Assembly: GCA_020634975.1 (NCBI GenBank)
Contig: JACKAQ010000001.1
Coordinates: 1,922,001-1,986,000 of the forward strand
Direction: 5' to 3'
Length of the DNA: 64,000 nt
Source: JACKAQ01 sp020634975 [NCBI: Calditrichia bacterium]
Lineage (GTDB): Bacteria; Calditrichota; Calditrichia; RBG-13-44-9
Shown here: piece after piece, positions 17,541 to 25,883 of the stretch
Numbering within the stretch: the first letter of the stretch is position 1
How the letters are laid out: the number at the start of each line of letters is the position of its first letter
Translations under genes and position numbers: made by a program
Notes under the pieces: generated by a model
What the model was told of the DNA's origin: nothing
What the model saw: only the letters and a program-made list of their open reading frames with translations
Databases searched by the model: none

Positions 17541-19555
17541 ACATGTACCGCCGCAGTTGCCATCCTCAATTTACCTGCTTCGCTGGTGTGTAATTGCCGA
17601 ATCCAGCCGTAGTTGTCCTGTCGCATAAACAGGTAGCTGCCGCGAAATATGTAATTTCCAAAATGGTATTTTCGGTTTTGTTCATCCGCCGCGAGAAAAA
17701 ACAGATCACGAACCGTTGAGTTTTGGCTCGTGATGGTAATTTCCAACGCCACCGTACGGTGCGATTCAATACCGGCATCCTCACAGAAAACCGGTAAAGA
17801 CACAACGGAAACCTGCGGTTTTTCCGATTTGAACGGCAAAATAACGCTGTGATATGCCGTATTTGTGGCATTTACGGAAAATCGTAATACCGGCGCCGGA
17901 TGTTTAACGCCATAAATCGGTGAAACAAATCCGTTGCCGATGTGCGCGGAAACATCCGGTTGCTGCGGTTGGGCGATCAGCAGATTCGGTGATTCAACAA
18001 CGGTGCTGTCTGCGGTTTCGCGGATAGTCGTTTTGCAGGTTGCCGTTTCCGACAGATGAAATTGCAAATCGTAGCGATGGGCTGTTTCCGCGCTCAAAAA
18101 ATCGCTGACAATCCAGTATTCCGGCGCAACAAAAAATATCGCCCGTTCGTGAATGGCATCGTATTCCGCGCTGCGAATGCTGCCCTGCACCAAATCGTAA
18201 TCCACTCGATTGATGCAACGTGCCAATATGACTTCCGGATGTTCACCGACAATCCAGAATTTTCCCTTTTTTGGGTGAAATTCGTATCGCACCTGGTTTT
18301 TGCCATCCACCCGGACGGTGTTGTGATAGCTGGTGCCGCGAAAGCGCGCCCGCCAGTTGATGTCGCCATCTTCGTGATAGGTGTAACGCCCTGGATCGAC
18401 AATCAACGAACGCCCAAACGCCGCCATTTCAAAACTTAGAAAATCGATGTGTCCGTGATTGCCTTCGCCGAGCGGTCCGCAATCGAACATCAAATAGCGT
18501 TCATCGGTAAAGGATTTGCGTTCACCCCAACCACTTCGCAAAACGATGTAACCGCTGTTTTCGAAATGTTTGGCGCGAATATTGGGTGGAACGCCAGCTT
18601 CGCCACCAGTGGCAACATATCGATAAGTTTCGTCGCCATACAGCTCGTAGCCGATTGCCAGCAGTTCGCGAAAATCGCCGGTATCGCCATCGCTAAGCGA
18701 GGGAATGCGACCGTCCGGCTTGTGACAGTGCAGCGCAAAATCCAGCCCATGACGAATGCGTTCGTCCATTTCCGAAGGCATGGAAACGCGGTTGAGATGC
18801 GCCAGTTTACGCACCCGTAAATAATTGCGCAGCACAATGTGGTGATAATCTGTGGAAAGCTCGCACTGCACGCCATCCGGCAGCAAATCTTCGCAGATAT
18901 TCTTGTGTAATTCCCGCCGGGAAAAATCCAGCCACGCATCCGCATCACGGAATTCCGGAAACACCATAGCAGTCATAAAAATGGCCGTCAGTTCCAGCGT
19001 GCGATGGTTGCGTTTTGGGGTGAGGTTTTCGCAAAGATAGCTGGTTTGCCGATACAGCGACGCCAAAAAGTCGAGATAAAACGCCGGTTCCAGCTTTGCC
19101 TGCGATTCCGGCGACACAAAAAACCAGTGTGAAAAAATCCAGTTCTGCACGCGCCGGCCGGTCACGTCGCTGGCGATAAATCCCGGCGGGGTTACAGCCA
19201 TCCAACCGCGCAGCAGCTCAACCCATTTTTGCAGGAAACGCTCATCGCCGGTTTCGCGAAAGGCTTCGCCAAGTCCGGGCGCATAATAAAATTTGTGGAG
19301 CAAAATTTGCCACTCGATATCGTCGCTGGGATTTTTCAACCAGTCGAAATCCGTCGGTAAATGGTAGGTTTCTTTGTTGAATTCGAAGCGGTTTTCCAGA
19401 ATTTCCTCAACCCGGCGACGGCTGGTTTCCACAGCATCAACTACCGGAAAGTAATTGATATTACTGCGGTTACGAAAATAATTATAAACCGCTGCCGCAT
19501 CGGAAAACCGCGACGAATCCTGAAAAATTTCGTTGATTAATTGTTGTTCTCTCAT
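17537..19555 (-). CDS. Heparinase II/III family protein
   Basis: 672 residues from ATG 19555 (TTG 19567 and GTG 19564 are possible earlier starts). An N-terminal alpha-helical toroid (about 40-330) with RNHRTLEL and LSTDYHHIV is followed by the beta-sheet heparinase II/III domain with GEGNHGHIDFLSFEM and VDPGRYTY. These motifs carry the histidine and tyrosine used in lyase catalysis in the family. No signal peptide is visible, which is odd for a degradative lyase. In exopolysaccharide clusters such proteins may trim or edit the polymer, as AlgL does for alginate. A uronic-acid-containing product is therefore plausible but unproven. Confidence 0.85.
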   Translation of the reverse strand: MREQQLINEIFQDSSRFSDAAAVYNYFRNRSNINYFPVVDAVETSRRRVEEILENRFEFNKETYHLPTDFDWLKNPSDDIEWQILLHKFYYAPGLGEAFRETGDERFLQKWVELLRGWMAVTPPGFIASDVTGRRVQNWIFSHWFFVSPESQAKLEPAFYLDFLASLYRQTSYLCENLTPKRNHRTLELTAIFMTAMVFPEFRDADAWLDFSRRELHKNICEDLLPDGVQCELSTDYHHIVLRNYLRVRKLAHLNRVSMPSEMDERIRHGLDFALHCHKPDGRIPSLSDGDTGDFRELLAIGYELYGDETYRYVATGGEAGVPPNIRAKHFENSGYIVLRSGWGERKSFTDERYLMFDCGPLGEGNHGHIDFLSFEMAAFGRSLIVDPGRYTYHEDGDINWRARFRGTSYHNTVRVDGKNQVRYEFHPKKGKFWIVGEHPEVILARCINRVDYDLVQGSIRSAEYDAIHERAIFFVAPEYWIVSDFLSAETAHRYDLQFHLSETATCKTTIRETADSTVVESPNLLIAQPQQPDVSAHIGNGFVSPIYGVKHPAPVLRFSVNATNTAYHSVILPFKSEKPQVSVVSLPVFCEDAGIESHRTVALEITITSQNSTVRDLFFLAADEQNRKYHFGNYIFRGSYLFMRQDNYGWIRQLHTSEAGKLRMATAAVHV

Positions 19556-19618
19556 CCGTTTCACCAATAAGTTTTGCGTGATACTACCGTTTCATTTTCC
19601 CCAAAATGAATGCGGCAT

Positions 19619-21010
19619 TCAACTGCTCATGGAAGCGAGAAACACCTCTTTGAGCATTTCTGTTGTTACGTCGCTATCAAACATCCGCAAAATTTTGCGG
19701 CGTCCGGCATTCCCGATTTCCTGCCGCAACTTACCGTCGCGGAGCAAATTTTCCAGCGCATCTGCCAATGCTACCGGATCGCGCTGCGGCACCAGCAAAC
19801 CGTCTTCGCCATTGGTGACTAGCTCCGGGATGCCGGAAATCGGCGTGCTGACAACCGGCATTTCCATTGCCATGGCTTCGGCGAGCACATTCGGGATACC
19901 GTCGCGATCGCCGTTTTCCACCACCTGACAGGGCAGCGCAAAAATATCAGCACGTTGATATAAATCGCGAAGTTCAGCCTGCGTTACGGCATCTTTCAAC
20001 AATACATCTTCTTCCAATTCAAATGATTTCAGCATGTTAGCAATGACAGGTTTTTCCGCATCCGCTTCGCCGACGATATGGCAGCGGAATACCACACCAC
20101 GATCTTTGAGGGTTTTGCAGGCACTTACGAGATGCTCGAACCCTTTCTTTTTCACGAACCGACCAACCGCGAGAATCAGGGGTTTTTGCCCGTTTTCATT
20201 GGAGCGAATCGGTGCAAAATGCCCGATATCCAGCCCGTGGCGAATTGCAAATATTGGCGTTCCAAAACGATTGAGTTTTTGCAGATGAATACGGTTCGCA
20301 CCGGTGCATGTCACAACAAATTTTGCCCCGTCAATTTTTTTCTGCAACAAATCACCGGGGTTTAATGCCGGCAAATAGATATCCTTCGCGTGTGCAGTAA
20401 AGGAGTACGGAATGTCCGTTAACTTGCTGGCCAGCATGGCAACGGTGGTGCTGCCGTGACAAAAATGGGCGTGTAAATGCGTTACGTTTCCGGCTTCCAA
20501 CAATCCGTTTGCGACAAATCCGGCTTGCAAAAATTCCTTAAAAAACACTTTTTTCGGTTTGCCGGTGGTTTCGGAGCGATAGCGAAAGCACATCCAGACA
20601 GCTTTTGTGAGCGTTTTCAAATATCGCAGCGGACGGCGCACCACAACTTTGCGATGCGCAGCGATGTAAGCGGGCATATTTTCCCTGCACCATCGTCCGA
20701 AAGGGGTGTTGGTCAGCGAGGTCATTTTGGGTAAAATGTGCATCGGTGCTTTAATTTTTGCCACCACCGGATGGGTTTTAGGCTCGTTTTCTTTTTTAAT
20801 CACAAACAATTGCAGCTTCATTCCCTGGCGTTCCAGCAAATGAATTTCGTTGGTGATAAATACTTCCGAGAGACGCGGGTAGCCTTTTAAAATGTAGGCA
20901 ATTTGTCCTTCTGGCAACTGGTTACCTGCTGCCTGAGCCTTGCCGGATGCATTTTTCTGTAAATTTTTTGCGGCGTTAATTCGTTGATTTAATTGAAGTT
21001 CGTTAATCAT
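19619..21010 (-). CDS. GT4-family glycosyltransferase
   Basis: 463 residues with a GT-B fold. A basic N-terminal leader of about 30 residues precedes AYILKGYPRLSEVFI. Other markers are HLHAHFCHGSTTVAML, AVGRFVKKKGFEHLV and the acceptor/nucleotide segment NGDRDGIPNVLAEAMAMEMPVVST with two glutamates. It closely resembles the next gene upstream and overlaps its stop codon by four bases (ATGA). The pair probably adds successive sugars to the glycan repeat. Confidence 0.92.
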   Translation of the reverse strand: MINELQLNQRINAAKNLQKNASGKAQAAGNQLPEGQIAYILKGYPRLSEVFITNEIHLLERQGMKLQLFVIKKENEPKTHPVVAKIKAPMHILPKMTSLTNTPFGRWCRENMPAYIAAHRKVVVRRPLRYLKTLTKAVWMCFRYRSETTGKPKKVFFKEFLQAGFVANGLLEAGNVTHLHAHFCHGSTTVAMLASKLTDIPYSFTAHAKDIYLPALNPGDLLQKKIDGAKFVVTCTGANRIHLQKLNRFGTPIFAIRHGLDIGHFAPIRSNENGQKPLILAVGRFVKKKGFEHLVSACKTLKDRGVVFRCHIVGEADAEKPVIANMLKSFELEEDVLLKDAVTQAELRDLYQRADIFALPCQVVENGDRDGIPNVLAEAMAMEMPVVSTPISGIPELVTNGEDGLLVPQRDPVALADALENLLRDGKLRQEIGNAGRRKILRMFDSDVTTEMLKEVFLASMSS

Positions 21011-22239
21011 GCTACCAACAACTCCTTTAGTTTTTGAACGTTGTTTTGCAGGCTGAATAATGCCATTGCGCGGCGGCGGGCAGCTTTGCCCATTTGCATG
21101 CGGTCGGTTGCATCCACCAGCAACTGTTCGATGGCGGCAGCCAGTTCTTCGCTGTTTTTTTCGGAAACGAGCAAACCGGTTTTGCCGTTTGCCACTGCTT
21201 CCGGGATGCCGGAAATTGTGGTGGATACCACCGGCAATTCCATCGCCATTGCCTCGATGATGACGTTGGGAATTCCGTCGCGGTCGCCGCTTTCGGTGAT
21301 GAAATTGGCGGAAACGAACATCGCGGCGCGCTGGTAAAGCGGCACCAGTTCGCTGTGGGTTAATTGTCCGCGCAGGAAAACGGTATCTCTCAATCCCGCA
21401 TCGCTAATTTGCGCAGCCAGTTTTTCACGCAGCGGTCCGTCACCAACGATTTCGCAGGAAAAATCCAAACCGTTATTTTTTAAAAATTTACATGCTTCGA
21501 TGAGATACTCGAACCCTTTTTTCTCGATCAGGCGACCGACGGAAATGAGCATCGGCGGATCCGCTTTTGGCGCATTTCCCGGTTGAAATTTGTCAAAATC
21601 GATACCGTGATACAGACAGTGGATCGGCGTGCCATTTTGGGAAACATCCTGCAAATTTCCCACGTTGTGATGGGTGCAAGTGACCACAAATTGCGCGGCA
21701 TGTATTTTTTGTTGCAACAATTCCTGTGGGTAGCAATAAATATCTTTTGCATGTCCGGTGAAGCTGAAAGGGATATCCAGTAGCTGGCTTGCCCAATGCG
21801 CCATCGATGCGGGGTCGTGCGCAAAATGCGCATGCAGGTGAGTTATGCCGGATTCAGCCAATTTATCGCAAAGCCATAGCCAGCGCCAGGTACTTTGCCA
21901 GCGGGTATAATCGCGCTCTTTTTTACCGCCAATCCAGATCTGACCGAGCACTCGCAGAAATTTTTTGCGGCGTGACAGTCCCAAATTGAAAGCGGCCAAC
22001 AATCCTTGCAGGATAACGGAAATGGTGACCCGATTGGGCAGGTAGTGCAGCGGGGCATATAATTTCTGAAAATCGGCGTGCACATTTTTTTGCCCCGGTT
22101 TTAATGCGAATATTTCAAATCGCGCACCCTGATATTGCAATTGCAGCAATTCATTCAGGATAAATGTTTCCGAAATTCGCGGGAAACCGCTCACTAAAAT
22201 CCCGGTGAGCTTGTGTTGTTTTAAATAATTGTTTTTCAT
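21007..22239 (-). CDS. GT4-family glycosyltransferase
   Basis: 410 residues, same architecture as the downstream transferase: LVSGFPRISETFI at the start, HLHAHFAHDPASMAHW, SVGRLIEKKGFEYLI and SGDRDGIPNVIIEAMAMELPVVST. It looks like a tandem duplicate that has diverged in acceptor specificity. The ATG at 22239 follows a 66-base gap after the first gene of the operon. Confidence 0.92.
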   Translation of the reverse strand: MKNNYLKQHKLTGILVSGFPRISETFILNELLQLQYQGARFEIFALKPGQKNVHADFQKLYAPLHYLPNRVTISVILQGLLAAFNLGLSRRKKFLRVLGQIWIGGKKERDYTRWQSTWRWLWLCDKLAESGITHLHAHFAHDPASMAHWASQLLDIPFSFTGHAKDIYCYPQELLQQKIHAAQFVVTCTHHNVGNLQDVSQNGTPIHCLYHGIDFDKFQPGNAPKADPPMLISVGRLIEKKGFEYLIEACKFLKNNGLDFSCEIVGDGPLREKLAAQISDAGLRDTVFLRGQLTHSELVPLYQRAAMFVSANFITESGDRDGIPNVIIEAMAMELPVVSTTISGIPEAVANGKTGLLVSEKNSEELAAAIEQLLVDATDRMQMGKAARRRAMALFSLQNNVQKLKELLVA

Positions 22240-22305
22240 GATTTTGCAAGTTGTTTACGGTTTTGTTTTCAATGGGTCTGCACCAGCATGATTTTGCTCT
22301 TTACC

Positions 22306-23556
22306 TTACGCATAAATCCCGTTCATCTCACAGCGAAACGGCTTGATCGTGTAACGATTGGGGTAGAGCATTTCCCGGGTCATTTTTCCGATGTTTTGCA
22401 GTCCGTTCAGGTTCAGCCGGTGCGCCAATTTGTTGTTGTTTTCCGGTCGATTGAACGTGCGTTCCACAGCGTCAATGATGCTCTCAGGTGTTAAATCTGC
22501 CGGATGGAGCATTTCAACAATGCCCAGATGTTGAAGTTGTCTGGCACGAATCAGTTGTTCGCTCACCGGTTCCACTCGCGGAATAATCAATGCTTTTTTT
22601 CCGTAAGCCAACACTTCGCAGGTCGTATTGTAACCGCCCATACAAACCACGGCATCTGCTGCTGCGATGTAGTTTTCTATATTTTTGGTGTATTCCAAAA
22701 CCTGGATGTTGTTCATTGTAGCAGTTGCCTTTTGGATCCATTCCCGGCGCACGGCGGGCATTTCCGGACCGGTGACAATCAGGCTGTTGTATGCGCTGTT
22801 CTGCTGCCCGTTTTTAATGCCGTTGATGTATGCGCTGATCACCGGAAAACCATCGCCGCCACCGCCAACCATTATTAGCGCCATGGGTTTGGTCATGTCC
22901 GGAAAAAGGTCGTCAACTATTTGATTTTTTTCAAGTAGCGCAGGTTTAAACAGGTAACCGGTGTAGATAACTTTTCGCAACACACCTTCCGGCATTTGGT
23001 AAGCTTCCGCGGCGTCGAACAGCTCCGGGCTCCCGAAAATCCACACCTGATCGTAATATTTTTCGATCATCCCGTAATAGTCGTGCGATTGCCAAATGGG
23101 CACGGTTACTTTCGGATCGTCCAGAATATCGCGCAGCCCAAGCACCAATTTTGTGCGGGGCAATTGGTTGCGAACAAACCGGAGTGTGGGCAGCAATTCG
23201 CGCTTTACACCGAGCGGTTTTTTATCAACGATAATCAAATCCGGGCGAAAGCTGCGCACAGCAGACAAAATGAGATCGGAACGGATGCGAATCATTTTGT
23301 CGACATCAATATTCCGCCAGTATGTTGCAGAAAATTTTTCGGTGCTTTCGCGGGTGATGCAGGGCAGTTTCACATAATCGACATTTTGGGGAATGCGCAT
23401 CGAATGGATCATCGGCGAACCGGTGAGCAGCATGATCGATGTGTTGGGGTTGGACTTTGTTATTTGATCACAGATGGATAACATTCGGCGGATATTGCCC
23501 AGTCCATAGGCATCGTGCGAGTAGATGAGGATGCGTTTTTGGGAATAACGGGTCAT
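22306..23556 (-). CDS. MurG-like GT-B glycosyltransferase, first gene of glycan operon
   Basis: 416 residues from ATG 23556, which has AAGGAG about eight bases upstream; the in-frame TTG at 23574 lacks this. The N-terminus has YSHDAYGLGNIRRML and the C-terminal half has VCMGGYNTTCEVLAYGKKALIIPR. This fits undecaprenyl-type or glycan GT28/GT1 enzymes. The fusion protein at 12262-14253 carries a paralogous domain. It is the first gene after the folded leader at 23626-23769. Confidence 0.85.
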   Translation of the reverse strand: MTRYSQKRILIYSHDAYGLGNIRRMLSICDQITKSNPNTSIMLLTGSPMIHSMRIPQNVDYVKLPCITRESTEKFSATYWRNIDVDKMIRIRSDLILSAVRSFRPDLIIVDKKPLGVKRELLPTLRFVRNQLPRTKLVLGLRDILDDPKVTVPIWQSHDYYGMIEKYYDQVWIFGSPELFDAAEAYQMPEGVLRKVIYTGYLFKPALLEKNQIVDDLFPDMTKPMALIMVGGGGDGFPVISAYINGIKNGQQNSAYNSLIVTGPEMPAVRREWIQKATATMNNIQVLEYTKNIENYIAAADAVVCMGGYNTTCEVLAYGKKALIIPRVEPVSEQLIRARQLQHLGIVEMLHPADLTPESIIDAVERTFNRPENNNKLAHRLNLNGLQNIGKMTREMLYPNRYTIKPFRCEMNGIYA

Positions 23557-23625
23557 CGCTGAGCTCCTTTTCAAAAAATAAGTGCAGCTTAAAAAACATG
23601 TAAATAATTTTAGTGAATTATATCG

Positions 23626-23769
23626 ATAGAGCCGATTAGACGAGGGCGATCAGCTATTCTTGAAACTTTTCTAACGCTTCGAAAATTGACCTGTTAGCTA
23701 AGGTAACCCAAGGGTTAGGAAAATACTTCGATGCGTTGTGACCACATATCCCCTCGTCTAATCCTCTAT
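23626..23769 (-). ncRNA. Strongly folded untranslated element, candidate leader RNA of glycan operon
   Basis: The 219-base gap between the TPR gene and the first glycosyltransferase holds nested inverted repeats. Outer arms: ATAGAG + GATTAGACGAGGG (23626-23646, with a 2-base interruption) against CCCTCGTCTAATC + CTCTAT (23751-23769). Middle arms: AACGCTTCGAA (23673-23683) against TTCGATGCGTT (23727-23737), one mismatch. Inner hairpin: TAACCC-AA-GGGTTA (23704-23717). It could fold as a three-tier RNA about 70 bases upstream of the start codon, or be a small foldback mobile element. I do not recognise it as a known riboswitch, and no second copy was noticed in the window. Confidence 0.45.
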
Positions 23770-23775
23770 TAGTTG

Positions 23776-25014
23776 TTAGCTCAATTTGATAATTTCTTCG
23801 CGAATGGCGGCTACTTCTTTTTCTGCATTGAGATTGAGAAATAGTTGCATTGCTGATTCGAATTCTTTTTTTGCTGAACTTTTTCTGCCTTTTTCAAATA
23901 ACATCCGTGCGTATTCCCAGCGTGATTCCGCTTCGCCGAGCGGATTTTCAAATTTGCGGGTCAGTTGGATACTCTTTTTGAAATGCGCAGTTGCGACTTC
24001 CCATTCCCTGCGATAGCTGTAAATAACGCCGAGGAATTTGTAAACATCCGCTTCGCCGAGTTTATCATCCAAATCCAGAAATGAACGGAGCGCCTGTTTG
24101 GCGAGTGCTTCTGCCAATTTCATATCGCCGATGGCGATGGTTAACTCAACACGATTCAATTTTACCAGCGCCTGCAACCGCATGTCGCCGGTTTCTTTGG
24201 CGAACTGCAAACTTTTTTGATAATGCAGGCTGGCATCGGCATGGCGATTGGCATCCGCATACGTCATCCCGATGTTGTGATGTGTTTCAGCCAAGCCACG
24301 CAGATCACCGGTTTTTTCGCAAAGCGGCAAACATTCGCTATATAGCGCGAGTGCTGTTTCCCATTTTCCGCGAACATTTGCAGCGGTGCCGAGGTTGTTT
24401 TTCAATTTAGCGATCAACGAAACATCATTTTCGGTTTCGGCCAATTCCAGCGCCTGCTCCCAACGATATGCTGCATCGGCAATTTCGCCCTGCTCAAATG
24501 CATAGTATGCCAATCCGTTCAGGGCTTCGATTTCCGATTTTACCAACCCGCTATTCCGGGCGATAGACAAGCTTTGCTGATAAGCTTTCAGCGCTTCGTT
24601 GTTTTTGGATTGCATCAATAATAAATGACCGATCCACAAATGCGCTTCAGAATAACTGGCACCGGCTTTTGCCGTTGCGCTCAGATCGGCAACCCGTTGG
24701 AATGCGGCCAACGCTTCATCCCATCCACCCATTTTCTCAAAAGCATGACCCACCCAAAGTTGCAGCTTAATGCGATCTTCGGGTGTTTCCTGAGGAAGCG
24801 CATCCACCACTGTTGTTGCGAATTCGCGGAAGCTGTCAAGTTTGTCAGATTCCGGAGTTTCGCTTAACAGTTGATCTGCAAATTGTTGTAATTGAGCCAA
24901 ACGGGTTTCCATGGATTGCGGAATTGCTTTGGCATCGCTGAGCCACAGAGTAAATTCAGTCCGGAAGTTGCCGGAAGCTGAAGGGCTGTTTTTTTTGCGA
25001 TTATTTGTTGCCAA
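23776..25014 (-). CDS. Tetratricopeptide-repeat protein
   Basis: 412 residues, no signal peptide or membrane segment. From about residue 85 to the end there are consecutive 34-40-residue helical repeats with TPR spacing (for example ALAAFQRVADLS, ALKAYQQSLSIAR, ALALYSECLPLCEK, ASLHYQKSLQFAKETGD, ATAHFKKSIQLTRKF). The family mediates protein-protein contacts. It follows the ZU5-like lipoprotein by 59 bases and probably shares its sigma-54 promoter. The start is probably TTG at 25014, with a weak GGAAAA site. No partner can be read from the sequence. Confidence 0.85.
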   Translation of the reverse strand: MATNNRKKNSPSASGNFRTEFTLWLSDAKAIPQSMETRLAQLQQFADQLLSETPESDKLDSFREFATTVVDALPQETPEDRIKLQLWVGHAFEKMGGWDEALAAFQRVADLSATAKAGASYSEAHLWIGHLLLMQSKNNEALKAYQQSLSIARNSGLVKSEIEALNGLAYYAFEQGEIADAAYRWEQALELAETENDVSLIAKLKNNLGTAANVRGKWETALALYSECLPLCEKTGDLRGLAETHHNIGMTYADANRHADASLHYQKSLQFAKETGDMRLQALVKLNRVELTIAIGDMKLAEALAKQALRSFLDLDDKLGEADVYKFLGVIYSYRREWEVATAHFKKSIQLTRKFENPLGEAESRWEYARMLFEKGRKSSAKKEFESAMQLFLNLNAEKEVAAIREEIIKLS

Positions 25015-25073
25015 AACTATTTTCCAATCGATCTAAACTATTAATATTAATTCAGTTAATTGATTTTCAAAAG

Positions 25074-25661
25074 TTATTGAAACTTGCGAATGGCATAGCG
25101 GGAAAAATGATTTGTTTCCCCGATGCATTGTTCGGTTACATCGTCAACGGTTGTGGGAATGGCTTCCCAGCCCAACGGTGTCGAATTCATATACACAACC
25201 TTAAACAGTGATTCATCCAAATCGCTGGTCCATGCGTGGTTGAAATCCAACACCAGTTTTACCGGCAAATTGAATTGGATGCCATGCGGACCAAATTCAA
25301 ACAATAAGGTATCAGAAACAGGCATGGACATGGAGATTTCAACCGATTCGCTGAGTGCGCCGGCGGGCACTTCCAAACGGTGGGATGCATGAAACAAAAT
25401 TCCACCCTCTGGACCGATAATCGCGGTGCTGACACCGTTTTCAGCATCATCACGACGGCGAACCATCAGAAATTCGGAATCCGGAAACGGGTCTTCTTCG
25501 CCGCTTCTGCCGCGACCGCGTTTGGATAATTCTGTGCTACCGCTCATATCCGCTTCTGAAATTGCCAATGGCTGGCTACTTTCGCAAGCTGCGAAAAATG
25601 CAATTTCCGATATCAGAAATACGGCTATCGCTATTTTTTTAATCCATTTTGTCTGTTTCAT
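25074..25661 (-). CDS. ZU5-like domain lipoprotein
   Basis: 195 residues. The signal peptide ends in a lipobox-like IAFFAAC, so the protein should be lipid-anchored. A low-complexity basic linker (STELSKRGRGRSGEE) follows. Residues about 80-190 look like a ZU5-type domain: IGPEGGILF, HRLEVPAGALSESVEISM, FGPHGIQFNLPVKLVLDF and a final TNHFSRYAI. ZU5 domains occur in adhesion and autoproteolytic proteins; the bacterial function is unclear. It has GGGAG before the ATG and is the first gene downstream of the sigma-54 promoter at 25715-25732, which implies induction through the NtrC-type activator next door. Confidence 0.7.
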   Translation of the reverse strand: MKQTKWIKKIAIAVFLISEIAFFAACESSQPLAISEADMSGSTELSKRGRGRSGEEDPFPDSEFLMVRRRDDAENGVSTAIIGPEGGILFHASHRLEVPAGALSESVEISMSMPVSDTLLFEFGPHGIQFNLPVKLVLDFNHAWTSDLDESLFKVVYMNSTPLGWEAIPTTVDDVTEQCIGETNHFSRYAIRKFQ

Positions 25662-25694
25662 TTTTACATCTCCCGTGGGTTTTGTTTTAGTTTC

Positions 25695-25710
25695 ACCTTA
25701 GCTAACAGGT
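25695..25710 (-). repeat. 16-base element at the sigma-54 start site, inverted copy at 23689-23704
   Basis: The minus strand reads ACCTGTTAGCTAAGGT across the predicted transcription start. The same 16 bases occur on the plus strand at 23689-23704, inside the folded leader. ACCT/AGGT arms flank the middle, so a dimeric regulator could bind. Pairing between the two transcripts is an alternative. Confidence 0.4.
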
Positions 25711-25714
25711 ATAT

Positions 25715-25732
25715 AAACAATTAGTGTGCCAA
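25715..25732 (-). promoter_or_regulatory. Sigma-54 (-24/-12) promoter for lipoprotein/TPR genes
   Basis: The minus strand reads TTGGCAC-ACTAA-TTGTTT. Against the consensus TTGGCAC-N5-TTGC only the -12 C is replaced by T. There are exactly ten bases between the GG and GT pairs. The predicted start of transcription is near 25705, giving an untranslated leader of about 45 bases to the lipoprotein ATG. Confidence 0.75.
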
Positions 25733-25799
25733 CACATATTTTGTATAAAAAAACGCCATAACTCATTGTTTTTAAAAGTTTTATTTAACTCAATTTGAT

Positions 25800-25857
25800 T
25801 GTAGCGTTTTGCTACTTTGGAAATTTGAAAAATGCTGTTGTAGCGCAAAACGCTACA
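25800..25857 (-). promoter_or_regulatory. Two upstream activator palindromes (25800-25816, 25839-25857)
   Basis: Site 1 is TGTAGC-GTTTT-GCTACT and site 2 is TGTAGCG-CAAAA-CGCTACA. The centres are 40 bases apart, close to four helical turns. They lie about 100 and 140 bases upstream of the predicted sigma-54 start, the normal range for enhancer-binding proteins. They also lie just behind the stop codon of the NtrC-type activator gene, the obvious candidate to bind them. Site 2 could double as a transcription terminator for that gene. Confidence 0.65.
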
Positions 25858-25883
25858 CTTTTTCGAAACGGCATAATTTTGAA

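Noticed and set aside
24647-24665. TGGCACCGGCTTTTGC on the plus strand, sigma-54-like
   Set aside because: The spacing is one base too long and it lies inside the TPR coding sequence on the wrong strand.
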